Assembly: GCA_938022485.1 (NCBI GenBank)
Contig: CALIEE010000310.1
Location: forward strand, 1 to 16,213
From: an uncultured bacterium
Lineage (GTDB): Bacteria; Bdellovibrionota_C; UBA2361; SZUA-149; CALKYB01
Length of the DNA stretch: 16,213 nucleotides
Reading direction: 5' to 3'
The notes below the pieces were generated by a model. That model was not told the origin of the DNA, did no database searches, and saw only the letters and a program-made list of their open reading frames with translations. Below, piece after piece: positions 5,623-13,323 of the stretch. Position 1 is the stretch's first letter. Every line of letters begins with the position of its first letter. Both the position numbers and the translations under genes were made by a program.

Positions 5623-6975
5623 CTAGGAACAAGAGCCAGATCTTAGAAGCTTAAGCACTTCAATATTATCGAAATGCCCTGTCATCCTCGCAGTAATTTT
5701 TGCTCTTAAAGGTCGGCCGATTAGGAATAAATCGCCAATAATATCGAGGATTTTATGACGAGAAAGCTCATCCGGAAAGCGCAGGTCCGTATTTATAACC
5801 TGGTCTTCTCCAATCAAAATAAAATTATCTAACCTTCCCCCAGCTGCCAAACCAGCTTTTTGTAAGGCTTCAATGTCTTTCATAAAACCAAAAGTTCTAG
5901 CTGGAGCAATGTCATTCAAAAATGACTCAGGGCCATCAAACTTAAAGTGGAACTCCTGCTCTCCAACCGGGGCTGGATAATTAAGATAGTAGGAAATTTC
6001 TAAATTCTCCGAAGGCTCTAGTTTAATTGATTCATTTCCATCCTCAGAAACAAATTCTAAAGTCTCTTGAGGTGCAATCTCAAACCAGTCCCCTCCTTGC
6101 TCTTCAATTCCAACTCTCTCAAAGGTTTTGCAAAACTCAAGAGAAGAGCCATCGAAAATAGGAACTTCGTCGTTGCACTTAATTAGAAGATTACTAATGC
6201 CATAGGAGTGCAAAGCAGCAAGCAAATGCTCTATTGTTGAAGCACTAACCGTATCAACCCTAATAGTGGTAGCGAAGCCAGTTGACTCGACATAATCAAC
6301 AAAAGCAGGAGCAGAACGAGCCCCTCCAATTCTTGCAAAATGAATTCCCGAATCTTTAGGTAGCGGCTCCAAAACCAGGCCACTTTTGTTTCCGGAGTGA
6401 AGGCATTGCCCATAAAGAATTGTACTATTAGCTAGGGTTCTTTGCCCTAGATTCTTACCTTTAGAACCAGTCGACAGCACCCCACCATGATTTAAAAGCG
6501 GCAAACCTGGGCCAGAAAGACTCGCGGCGGAATCAGTGGTTAAGAGCTTCTCCTCAGCTGGAGCTCGAGCGGCCAATGCTCTTTTTGCGGAGAGAACAAC
6601 TCCGTCAAGATCTAGGGGCTTTTCAATAAAATCAAAAGCGCCACGACGAGTAGCTTCCAAAGCATTAGAGATTGTTGCATGTCCTGAAATCATGATCACC
6701 TGAACTGCAGGGCAACACTTCTTTATTTTTTCTAAGGTCTCGATACCATCTAGGCCTGGCATCCAAATATCCAGAAAAACTAAGTCCGGAGAGAACTGCT
6801 TAACGATGTCAATGGCAGAAGGACCGTCCTCTGCAGTAACGGTTCTATAGTTCTCGTCTTCAAATATTCCAGAAAGAGTATTTCGAATGGACTGCTCGTC
6901 ATCAACAACTAGGACAAGCGGTTGTTTTTCTATACTAGGGCTCAGCTTACCTTCAACCTGCTGGGGTTTGTTCAC
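5623..6975 (-). CDS. lpxC: Receiver domain fused to LpxC (UDP-3-O-acyl-N-acetylglucosamine deacetylase)
   Basis: One uninterrupted 450-residue frame holds two known domains. Residues 19-134 are a response-regulator receiver close to the NtrX/NtrC type, with acidic pocket Asp25-Asp26, phosphoacceptor Asp69 (LDIWMPGLDG), Ser97 (ISGH) and Lys119 (EKP). Residues 135-177 are a Ser/Gly/Ala-rich linker. Residues 178-450 are LpxC, the zinc enzyme that removes acetate from UDP-3-O-acyl-GlcNAc, the committed step of lipid A synthesis in the cytoplasm. Its catalytic Glu249 and zinc ligands His250, His407 and Asp411, plus His434, all match E. coli E78, H79, H238, D242 and H265 with near-identical spacing. 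The sigma-54 AAA+ and DNA-binding parts expected after an NtrX receiver are absent. The start is GTG with GAGG eight bases upstream. The E. coli-type C-terminal FtsH degradation tail is not visible (end is RSGSCS). The gene lies 35 bp after purA. Confidence 0.95.
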   Translation of the reverse strand: MNKPQQVEGKLSPSIEKQPLVLVVDDEQSIRNTLSGIFEDENYRTVTAEDGPSAIDIVKQFSPDLVFLDIWMPGLDGIETLEKIKKCCPAVQVIMISGHATISNALEATRRGAFDFIEKPLDLDGVVLSAKRALAARAPAEEKLLTTDSAASLSGPGLPLLNHGGVLSTGSKGKNLGQRTLANSTILYGQCLHSGNKSGLVLEPLPKDSGIHFARIGGARSAPAFVDYVESTGFATTIRVDTVSASTIEHLLAALHSYGISNLLIKCNDEVPIFDGSSLEFCKTFERVGIEEQGGDWFEIAPQETLEFVSEDGNESIKLEPSENLEISYYLNYPAPVGEQEFHFKFDGPESFLNDIAPARTFGFMKDIEALQKAGLAAGGRLDNFILIGEDQVINTDLRFPDELSRHKILDIIGDLFLIGRPLRAKITARMTGHFDNIEVLKLLRSGSCS

Positions 6976-7010
6976 AATCTAGGCCTCGTTACAACATTAA
7001 AAGCTTACTT

Positions 7011-8321
7011 TTAGACCTTAGCAAACTGCTTAACAGGTTCACCAGAGATAATTGTCTGTGCCCGATCTGGGCCAACAGAGAAGCCATCAACAGCACAACC
7101 AGTTAGCTCCTCTACTCTAGCAATAAAACTTCTCGTTTCAGCCGGTAAGTCTTCGAGACTTCTAGCTTTAGTAATATCATCTTTCCAGCCCGGCACTTCC
7201 TCGTATACCACCTCAACCTTCTCAATATCATCCGAAGATGGCGGAAGGTCATCGAGCACTTCCCCATTGAGAGTGTAGCTGACTCCAATTTTGATTTTAT
7301 CAAAACCAGAAAGGACATCTAGTTTAGTGAGAATCAAAGACTCAACCCCGTTCAATCTCATCGCTCTTTTAACAGCCATCACGTCTAACCAACCGCAACG
7401 CCTTGGTCTACCTGTCACTGTTCCAAACTCGTTTCCAACTTTACAAAGTGTCTCCCCCGCTTCTCCATGATCTTCAGTTGGAAAAGGTCCTCCACCTACT
7501 CTGGTACAGTAGGCCTTACAAATTCCGATAACCCTATCTACTCGATTCGGACCAAAACCTGCACTGGCACAGGCATAACCCGCCACAGTGTTAGAGCTGG
7601 TAACAAAAGGGTAAGTTCCATGAGAAATATCTAGCAAGCAGCCCTGAGCTCCCTCAAACATTACGTACTGATCAGTTTCAATAGCAGAGTTAACTTCTGC
7701 ACTGACATTGGCTAGGTAAGGCTTGAACTGATCAGCTAGCTTAAGCAGGTCATCAAGCAGTGACTGATATTCAAACTGCTCGTCAGACCCGAGAACTTCC
7801 TTAAGGTAGTTATTTTTAAACTCTAGGTTTCGGGCCAACAACTCTTCCAGCCTTGGCTGGTTTAGCAAATCACAAAACCTTATACCGGAACGAGTAACTG
7901 AATCCTCATAAGCTGGACCAATTCCTTTTTTGGTCGTGCCAATCTTACCACCCGATCGATTCGCCTCTCGAGCTGCATCAATAGCTCTGTGGTAAGGAAG
8001 AATTAATTGCACTTCACCTGCAATTCCAAACCTCTCTGGCGAGACCTCTACGTCGACAGCTTGAAGGGAGGCTATTTCATCCCGCAGCGAGAAAGGGTTC
8101 AAAACTACACCAGATGCCAATAGACAACGGCAATCGGGCCGAAGAATACCAGAAGGGATTAACTGCAAGGCCGTTTTATGGCCCTCAACCACCACGGTGT
8201 GACCTGCATTGTCACCACCCTGGAATCGGACCACAAGACTCGCTCTTTCCGTAAGGTAATCGACTACCTTCCCTTTACCTTCGTCTCCCCATTGAATTCC
8301 AACAACTATTGCTACAGGCAT
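7011..8321 (-). CDS. purA: Adenylosuccinate synthetase PurA
   Basis: A cytoplasmic enzyme of 436 residues, normal for the family. It joins IMP and aspartate using GTP to give adenylosuccinate, the first step from IMP to AMP. Residues 12-18 (GDEGKGK) are the P-loop-like GTP motif with catalytic Asp13, and His41 lies in GGDNAGHTV; both match E. coli numbering. Further family marks are KKGIGPAYED, the FEGAQG...LDISHGTYPFVTSS region, TGRPRRCGWLD and the C-terminal SVGPDRAQTI. The ATG at 8321 is preferred to a TTG at 8327 because GGAG (8331-8328) lies six bases upstream of it and would abut the TTG. It is 119 bp after the ferredoxin gene and 35 bp before the receiver-lpxC gene, all on the minus strand. 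A GC-rich hairpin precedes the ribosome binding site. Confidence 0.97.
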   Translation of the reverse strand: MPVAIVVGIQWGDEGKGKVVDYLTERASLVVRFQGGDNAGHTVVVEGHKTALQLIPSGILRPDCRCLLASGVVLNPFSLRDEIASLQAVDVEVSPERFGIAGEVQLILPYHRAIDAAREANRSGGKIGTTKKGIGPAYEDSVTRSGIRFCDLLNQPRLEELLARNLEFKNNYLKEVLGSDEQFEYQSLLDDLLKLADQFKPYLANVSAEVNSAIETDQYVMFEGAQGCLLDISHGTYPFVTSSNTVAGYACASAGFGPNRVDRVIGICKAYCTRVGGGPFPTEDHGEAGETLCKVGNEFGTVTGRPRRCGWLDVMAVKRAMRLNGVESLILTKLDVLSGFDKIKIGVSYTLNGEVLDDLPPSSDDIEKVEVVYEEVPGWKDDITKARSLEDLPAETRSFIARVEELTGCAVDGFSVGPDRAQTIISGEPVKQFAKV

Positions 8322-8335
8322 TATCAACTCCGCAA

Positions 8336-8365
8336 CCGGGCAGGGCCACTCGACCGGGCCCCCGG
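8336..8365 (-). promoter_or_regulatory. GC-rich hairpin in the purA leader
   Basis: The pairs 8343-8347 with 8357-8361 (GGGCC/GGCCC) and, outside a three-base bulge, 8336-8339 with 8362-8365 (CCGG/CCGG) give nine GC pairs in otherwise AT-rich DNA. On the minus strand it ends four bases before the purA Shine-Dalgarno. No T-run follows, so it is not an ordinary terminator. It could modulate purA translation or processing. Confidence 0.35.
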
Positions 8366-8440
8366 ATGAAATTAAAAAGCACTGGCTGAAATTAGTGTCC
8401 CTCGAAAACCTAAGGACTCAACCAGATCCAAGTTTAAAAA

Positions 8441-8776
8441 TTAATCCTTTGTTGTGACTCTGTTGGCTTCGAGGTCATCATCGCTGAAATCCTCGCAAAC
8501 TTTCGCGTTAAGCTCGGTGTAATCGGCCCACTGTTCAGGAACTTCGTCATCTTCAAAGATCGCCTCAACAGGGCATTCTGGCTCACATGCGCCACAATGG
8601 ATGCACTCATCAGGGTGAATAACCAGCATTCCCACGTCACCATCCTTGGCAGGCTCTTTGCCGGCTTTGTCGTTGAGCTCTTTGTTTTTATTGTCATAAA
8701 AACAATCTACCGGACAAACCTCCACACAGGCTCTATCTTTAGTACCAACACAAGGCTCCGCAACGACGTAAGTCAT
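8441..8776 (-). CDS. Seven-iron ferredoxin (3Fe-4S / 4Fe-4S)
   Basis: A 111-residue electron carrier. The N-terminal cysteine set is C9, C17, C21, C25 (EPCVGTKDRACVEVCPVDC) and the second set is C58, C61, C64, C68 (DECIHCGACEPECP). Alignment with Azotobacter ferredoxin I assigns C9, C17 and C68 to a 3Fe-4S cluster, C21, C58, C61 and C64 to a 4Fe-4S cluster, and leaves C25 free. Compared with that protein there is an insertion of about 18 polar residues (about 30-47) between the two halves and a shorter acidic C-terminus. GGAG eight bases before the ATG supports the start. It is the first gene of the minus-strand group that leads to purA. Nothing nearby shows its redox partner. A 7-bp inverted repeat lies in its 5' region. 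Confidence 0.93.
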   Translation of the reverse strand: MTYVVAEPCVGTKDRACVEVCPVDCFYDNKNKELNDKAGKEPAKDGDVGMLVIHPDECIHCGACEPECPVEAIFEDDEVPEQWADYTELNAKVCEDFSDDDLEANRVTTKD

Positions 8777-8809
8777 CTTTGATTCTCCATGAAACGTTCA
8801 ATAAAGGAT

Positions 8810-8826
8810 GAAGAGTCTAACTCTTC
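8810..8826 (-). repeat. Inverted repeat upstream of the ferredoxin gene
   Basis: GAAGAGT (8810-8816) and ACTCTTC (8820-8826) form a perfect 7-bp stem with a three-base loop, 34 bp before the ferredoxin start. On the minus strand it is followed by ATCCTTTATT rather than a T-run. It could be an operator, a leader hairpin or a weak end for the tRNA transcript. Confidence 0.35.
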
Positions 8827-8918
8827 AAAGCAGGAAATTTCTAGCATAAATTGGACTGCATACCTAGCTCAGCCCAAAATTTATGAGGCAAAAAAAGACT
8901 ATATTAGTATGAAAAAAG

Positions 8919-8994
8919 TGGAGGCTCGACCCGGACTCGAACCGGGGATGGAGGATTTGCAGTCCTCTGCCTTAGCCAACTTGGCGATCGAGCC
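8919..8994 (-). tRNA. tRNA-Cys (anticodon GCA)
   Basis: The 76-base cloverleaf reads on the minus strand. The acceptor GGCTCGA pairs perfectly with TCGAGCC. The D-arm stem is GCC/GGC with GG in the loop. The anticodon stem GAGGA/TCCTC holds loop CTGCAAA (anticodon GCA). The T-arm stem CCCGG/CCGGG holds loop TTCGAGT. The discriminator is T73, usual for tRNA-Cys, and the CCA end is encoded (8921-8919). Six T (8917-8912) follow one base later and may help termination. It lies 38 bp after the glycosyltransferase stop and could share its transcript. Confidence 0.96.
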
Positions 8995-8995
8995 T

Positions 8996-9030
8996 CAAGA
9001 GGTCAGTTTCTACTAACTGAGCCATAGGGA
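8996..9030 (-). pseudogene. Possible 5' half of a decayed tRNA
   Basis: On the minus strand, TGGCTCAGTTAGTAGA (9025-9010) matches the consensus tRNA D-arm TAGCTCAGTTGGTAGA at 14 of 16 positions. About eight bases precede it, as in an acceptor strand, and GACCTCTTGAGG follows where an anticodon arm would begin. The next bases are already tRNA-Cys. No T-arm or 3' acceptor exists, so it cannot be a functional tRNA. A truncated tRNA-Gly-like gene is my best reading; chance similarity remains possible. Confidence 0.35.
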
Positions 9031-9032
9031 AG

Positions 9033-11429
9033 TCAACCGCCATATAAGATATCGGTGTAGGCCTCAATAGATTTGTGGATATCAAATCTAGCTTGAACTT
9101 CAGACTGCGCATTATTAGCCAAATTAAGGCCAAGAGACGGCCTGTCTAAGAGTGTTTCAATACCCCGGGCCAGCCCCTCGCTATCTTCAGACGCATACAG
9201 CAATGCCGTATGACCATCCTCCAGCTGTTCAGACAAACCAAAAACCGAAGTGGAAACTAAAGGCTTACCCCAGGCCATAGCTTCCAAAGAAACCAAGGGA
9301 GCAGACTCCTCTCTCGATGCAATCACTACCGTATCAGCTGCTGAGTAATACTCAGCTACTTCCGAAGTCTCATTAACAAACTCTACATGCTCTTCAAGAC
9401 CCCAAGCCTGACAATCCCTGAATAATTGATCCTGGAAATCTCCTGCCCTACCCCCGACAAAGAAAAATCGGAGGTTCCTTCTCGATCGACCCGAGATCAA
9501 CTCCCTCGCAGCTTTCAAAACAATATCCTGCCCCTTTCTCGGCGTAACTGTCCCAACAGTTAAAACAAGATGATCCTCAGCTCTCAGGCCAAACTTTTCT
9601 CGGCTATCAATTCGGGAATACTTCTCCTGTAAAGCGCTACATAGCTCCAAGTCTACTCCGTTGGGTATCACCTTGGACTTTCTCTGATCAATCCATTGCC
9701 CGAACACTTGCCTGCTCGCCTCGGAAACAAAAATACTTTGGTCAACTTGCTCAAGGGCTTTAAAGAAATGAAGTCTTTGACGGCTATCGAGATTTAAACC
9801 AAAAGTTACCGGAGAGCTAGACTCATGAATTGTCCAAATTGAATCGATATCTAGCAGATTGGCTAGCCTGACCGCCCAAAAACAGTCCAAAGTGTTAGCA
9901 AAGACACGAGCTGGACTAAACTTTCTAATTGACTCTTCCGCCTTTTCGAAACCAGAAAGATAGTCTGTCCAACCCTCAGATCGACTTTCAAGCTCTTCGA
10001 TGACCTCAACCTCTATCCCTTTTTCCGACAACGTTTGAGTAAGCTCTCCCTCACGAGCTGAAATAACCTTAACATTATCAGCTCCTTTTTCATCAGCATA
10101 TCTCAAGGCTACATCTGCTAACACTCGAGGCGCTCCCTCACAGGGGTTCAAATTATGGCTGCAAAATAGAGCCAAATCTTTATTAGAGTCCTGAACTACT
10201 CTCGTTTCTCTAGTATCTAATAATGATGGACAATCAATAGCTTGAGGAAGAAGGCTATTCGCGGACCGTTTAAAGAACAGACTCAACCTAGAGTCGCTAG
10301 AAAAATCATCCATCATCTTTCCCAGCTTCAACCACTGAAAAAAACTACCTACGGGTTGATACCCAGAGCGAGTCAGAGCATGAATCTCTATCTTTCCAGC
10401 TCCATATCCAAAAACATTAGGGTCAATATTTAACTCAAATCCAAAATTACTTCTAAAGCGATTAGCTGGATCAAACCACGTTAAATCTTCTCTGTTCAAC
10501 CAGCTAAGGCTTACCCCTGGAGTCCAATCCTCTAATTCTTTAACTAGCTTTGAACTTCTGGCAACTAGTAATGGCGGTTCAGAATCTGAAGTAATAACAG
10601 ATCCTTTGACCAGCACTCCACCAAGAACCGAATAGTTCATCGACTCAATTACAGCCTGGTAACCAATCTCTTTTCTTTTCCAAAAAAACTTACTCCCTTG
10701 GAAGGTCTCCTCTCCTGTAGGAAATCTAACTCGTAATGAAGGTTGTAAGGCAACCTTCTCACTCAATTTAGGAATTCTTGCTTCAACCTCTTTAGAATTA
10801 AACAAACCCGCAATTCGACAAGTCTTGCTAGACTGAAAGGAAGGCAAGCTCTGAAATAGTTCGGGAGAGTCTACAGAACAAAGTAGCTCACCAACTTCCT
10901 TTCCATTAATATTCAGAACTGCGCTCTCTGCACTTTCATTTCCCTTAATAGCCCAAGCAGAAATGGGTAAAATCTCACTGGCCAATAAAGACGTTTCAGG
11001 AGAAAAGAAACCCCCAAAAGGTCTATTCCAGCTATCAAGCGCACTTAGAGAGATGCCAATTGAATTAGTTGATGGAACTCCGAGAGAATCACATCCCAAT
11101 TCAAGCCATAGTTGTCCTTCAAAGGATTCGCTAGGAGGCACAACTTCTGAGAAATCAACCGATATTCCTAACCTAAAAAAACTATCGCTGCTGGGTAACA
11201 GTTCTAAATCTTTTGGTTTGAGGTCAAACGTTTGTTTACTATCAGCGGAAGCCAAAAAGACAGAAAGATTTTTTTGATCTATTTCAGATTCTTCTATACC
11301 CCTATTAGATGGGAGATGAGCAACTATCTGCAGTTCCCTACTCATCAAAGTCGCAGGATTGCCCGGACTTATAATAGACAAACCATCACGAGTTGTCGTG
11401 GATCTATACTTTTTAGCTCTTACGCTCAC
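9033..11429 (-). CDS. GT4-type glycosyltransferase with large beta-rich N-terminal region
   Basis: A 798-residue protein. Residues about 412-798 are a GT-B fold glycosyltransferase of family GT4. The donor-side motifs are VIPNGVD, LTVGTVTPRKGQD, FFVGG and the EX7E signature Glu708...Glu716 (EESAPLVSLEAMAWGKP). It would transfer a sugar from a nucleotide donor, presumably on a surface polysaccharide or glycolipid at the inner membrane. The first 410 residues match no enzyme I know. They look like about three beta-sandwich units of roughly 100-130 residues, with recurring patterns such as I.AWA...INGKEVGE and FGFELNI...GKIEIHAL that recall non-catalytic domains of other glycosyltransferases. 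The GTG start overlaps the preceding glycosyltransferase gene by 17 bases, a sign of coupled translation. M29 (11345) is a possible alternative start without a better ribosome binding site. The sugar and acceptor are unknown. Confidence 0.85.
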   Translation of the reverse strand: MSVRAKKYRSTTTRDGLSIISPGNPATLMSRELQIVAHLPSNRGIEESEIDQKNLSVFLASADSKQTFDLKPKDLELLPSSDSFFRLGISVDFSEVVPPSESFEGQLWLELGCDSLGVPSTNSIGISLSALDSWNRPFGGFFSPETSLLASEILPISAWAIKGNESAESAVLNINGKEVGELLCSVDSPELFQSLPSFQSSKTCRIAGLFNSKEVEARIPKLSEKVALQPSLRVRFPTGEETFQGSKFFWKRKEIGYQAVIESMNYSVLGGVLVKGSVITSDSEPPLLVARSSKLVKELEDWTPGVSLSWLNREDLTWFDPANRFRSNFGFELNIDPNVFGYGAGKIEIHALTRSGYQPVGSFFQWLKLGKMMDDFSSDSRLSLFFKRSANSLLPQAIDCPSLLDTRETRVVQDSNKDLALFCSHNLNPCEGAPRVLADVALRYADEKGADNVKVISAREGELTQTLSEKGIEVEVIEELESRSEGWTDYLSGFEKAEESIRKFSPARVFANTLDCFWAVRLANLLDIDSIWTIHESSSPVTFGLNLDSRQRLHFFKALEQVDQSIFVSEASRQVFGQWIDQRKSKVIPNGVDLELCSALQEKYSRIDSREKFGLRAEDHLVLTVGTVTPRKGQDIVLKAARELISGRSRRNLRFFFVGGRAGDFQDQLFRDCQAWGLEEHVEFVNETSEVAEYYSAADTVVIASREESAPLVSLEAMAWGKPLVSTSVFGLSEQLEDGHTALLYASEDSEGLARGIETLLDRPSLGLNLANNAQSEVQARFDIHKSIEAYTDILYGG

Positions 11430-13278
11430 GACTTCTTCTAATAGTTTTCACTGCTTTAAAGGATTTAACTGCTATCTGGGCAACTACCTCAATAGAAGAA
11501 GCCAGAGCAGGCTTTCTCTTCAGTTTTCGAACTACAGCATCAAAAGCCGGAGTAGGAGCGCTCTCAACGAGACCGGATATTATCACTGGCTGAAGCTTCG
11601 CTTCTAACTGCTCAAATTGATCTGCCACTTGAAGACCGTTACGTGACATATCAAAAAGTTCTTGATCTTCTACGCTAACACCTCTTGAGACAGACTCGTG
11701 ATGAATGGCAGACACTCCCGGGTCGAGAATTACCCTTTGCCCAATAGAGGATAGTTGATGACAGAAAAGAGCATCTCCAAAACCATTGGGACAGCTAGTT
11801 TCGTCTAAGCCATTAAGACTTTTCCAACTATCTCTTCTGATCATTGCCAAAGCAAAAGAAACTCCATTAACTTCCCTAAAAACATTCGAGAACATCGACT
11901 CTTCAGTAACGTTAAGTGGCCTAACTCCGGCAAAATTTATTCCTGAGTGCTGTGTTCGCCCATCTGGGTATTTCAGCCAAGCACCCACACAACCTACATC
12001 CGGGAATGAGCATACAGCCTTCAACCTTTCTATATCCCCTTCTCCTTCTAACTCCACATCATTATTCATTAGAAGGATGAAATCAGAATCACTTCTACTA
12101 GCCGCTACATTATTTAGTCTCGCATAGTTAAAATGTCCTCGGTCGGTAATTATAGTTGCTTGATTCCCTAAACCATTTTCTCGAATAGCTGTTTGGACAG
12201 AAGCCAACTCCTCAGACTTGGAATTATTATCAACCAAAAGTATTTGCAGGTTCTCCCTACCAGCCTGATTGGCTAAACTTTGGAGCGCTTTCGCGGTTTT
12301 AATCGATTGGTCCTTAAAAGGAATAATCACTTGAACCGAGCCAATTGTCTTTCTAGGCTCAGGAATAATCTCTCCCTTATCAGAAACCCTGAGCCCCTCT
12401 AGCTCCAATCCGTTTCTCGAAGCAAACCAACTGGCAAGAAAATCTAAGTCAGAATGAGGACATTGATCTTCTAGAGATTGCCCTCTAACCCTAGCCACCA
12501 AAGCAAAAGGTAAAAAACTTACGTCCGTATTACAAACCGCGTAGCTAGCAGAAAACCAATTCATAGCCTTAGCCGAGGAAAGACTGTCCTTTCCCTCGCT
12601 ACGTAGAAGCTCAGCAAGAGCGGCTTCAAATAATGGTCCTGATATATAAAAGCTCTGTCCAAACCAGTTCTTAGTAAGAAAAGAGTACTTACCCATCGCT
12701 GTTTTTCTAAGGTAGGAAAGATTTTCACCCTGTAGGCCAGATATAGTCTCGTTGAAATAAACTGCCCCAGGCGATGTTTTGACGATTTCTTTGGCTAAAA
12801 CAAAAAGAGCTTCAGGATGAAAAATAGCATCTGAACCTAAAAACAATAAATGCCGAAATGAGCTTGAAGAACATAAATCTGAAATAGTGCTCAACCATGA
12901 CTTTGAACCGAAATTTTTCAGTTGATGAATTTCTGAAACAAAATTATGTTCATCTTCTATAACTACCTTCTCAGGATCATACTCGACTAGAAGCATTACT
13001 CGAAAGTTTCTCCAAGACTGAACAGCTAGAGATTCAAGTTGATGATGTAGAATATCAGGGTCTGAACTATGAACAATAATTGTAATCAACGGCTGAGAAG
13101 AAAAACTCAAAGCCTGCCCAGTCTGCCAAGCCAAAGATTTTTCTCGAACCTCACTCGGGTAAACAACTCCCGGTATAAATTGAAAAGGAAAGTCTGCAAG
13201 GGTTGAACTTCCAAAATGAAGCCTTTCGGAGCTAGCCTTCGGCTCAAAGTTAGGAAGATTTGAAGATTTCAAATTCAA
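11413..13278 (-). CDS. Tandem GT-A (GT2 family) glycosyltransferase
   Basis: A 621-residue protein with two GT-A-like regions. Residues about 65-290 look like a degenerate first domain (PLITIIVHSSD..., then HLLFLGSDAIFHPEAL). Residues about 315-560 are a clear GT2 domain: VQVIIPFKDQ, ILLVDNNS, FNYARLNNVAA and LLMNNDVE, where Asp407 is the metal/nucleotide-binding position, then VGCVGAWLKYPDGRTQHSGI, typical of rhamnosyl- and O-antigen-type transferases. A basic C-terminus (KTIRRSRERKS) could bind membrane. It likely works with the GT4 protein whose gene overlaps its end, on a surface glycan. The start is uncertain: TTG at 13278 with GGGG about ten bases upstream is the only open choice near the N-terminus, and no ATG occurs until about residue 195. 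It may be the first gene of a two-gene operon. Confidence 0.85.
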   Translation of the reverse strand: MNLKSSNLPNFEPKASSERLHFGSSTLADFPFQFIPGVVYPSEVREKSLAWQTGQALSFSSQPLITIIVHSSDPDILHHQLESLAVQSWRNFRVMLLVEYDPEKVVIEDEHNFVSEIHQLKNFGSKSWLSTISDLCSSSSFRHLLFLGSDAIFHPEALFVLAKEIVKTSPGAVYFNETISGLQGENLSYLRKTAMGKYSFLTKNWFGQSFYISGPLFEAALAELLRSEGKDSLSSAKAMNWFSASYAVCNTDVSFLPFALVARVRGQSLEDQCPHSDLDFLASWFASRNGLELEGLRVSDKGEIIPEPRKTIGSVQVIIPFKDQSIKTAKALQSLANQAGRENLQILLVDNNSKSEELASVQTAIRENGLGNQATIITDRGHFNYARLNNVAASRSDSDFILLMNNDVELEGEGDIERLKAVCSFPDVGCVGAWLKYPDGRTQHSGINFAGVRPLNVTEESMFSNVFREVNGVSFALAMIRRDSWKSLNGLDETSCPNGFGDALFCHQLSSIGQRVILDPGVSAIHHESVSRGVSVEDQELFDMSRNGLQVADQFEQLEAKLQPVIISGLVESAPTPAFDAVVRKLKRKPALASSIEVVAQIAVKSFKAVKTIRRSRERKS

Positions 13279-13323
13279 GAAAAAGCCCCAGAAAGTCTAC
13301 AAGAGAGGGTGTCAACGCGACCC

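Noticed and set aside
5623..6975. Possibility that the receiver and LpxC are two genes joined by an assembly error
   Set aside because: The frame is continuous, the linker is clean, both domains keep all key residues, and no ribosome binding site with a start codon is evident just before the LpxC part.
8322..8327. TTG at 8327 as the purA start
   Set aside because: It would leave no space after the GGAG at 8331-8328, while the ATG at 8321 has ideal spacing and reproduces E. coli residue numbering.
8789..9016. A plus-strand 75-codon open frame with an ATG
   Set aside because: It runs antisense through the complete tRNA-Cys and its flanks; the translated AGSRPGLEPG-like part is the usual artefact of a tRNA T-arm.
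11359..11607. Plus-strand open frames of 69-82 codons over the glycosyltransferase junction
   Set aside because: They are antisense shadows of two well-supported glycosyltransferase genes, with no ribosome binding site or recognisable protein.
13302..13307. A consensus TTGACA on the minus strand between cmoB and the tandem glycosyltransferase
   Set aside because: The sequence 16-18 bp downstream is GC-rich with no -10 element; the extended -10 at 13324-13332 is more convincing.
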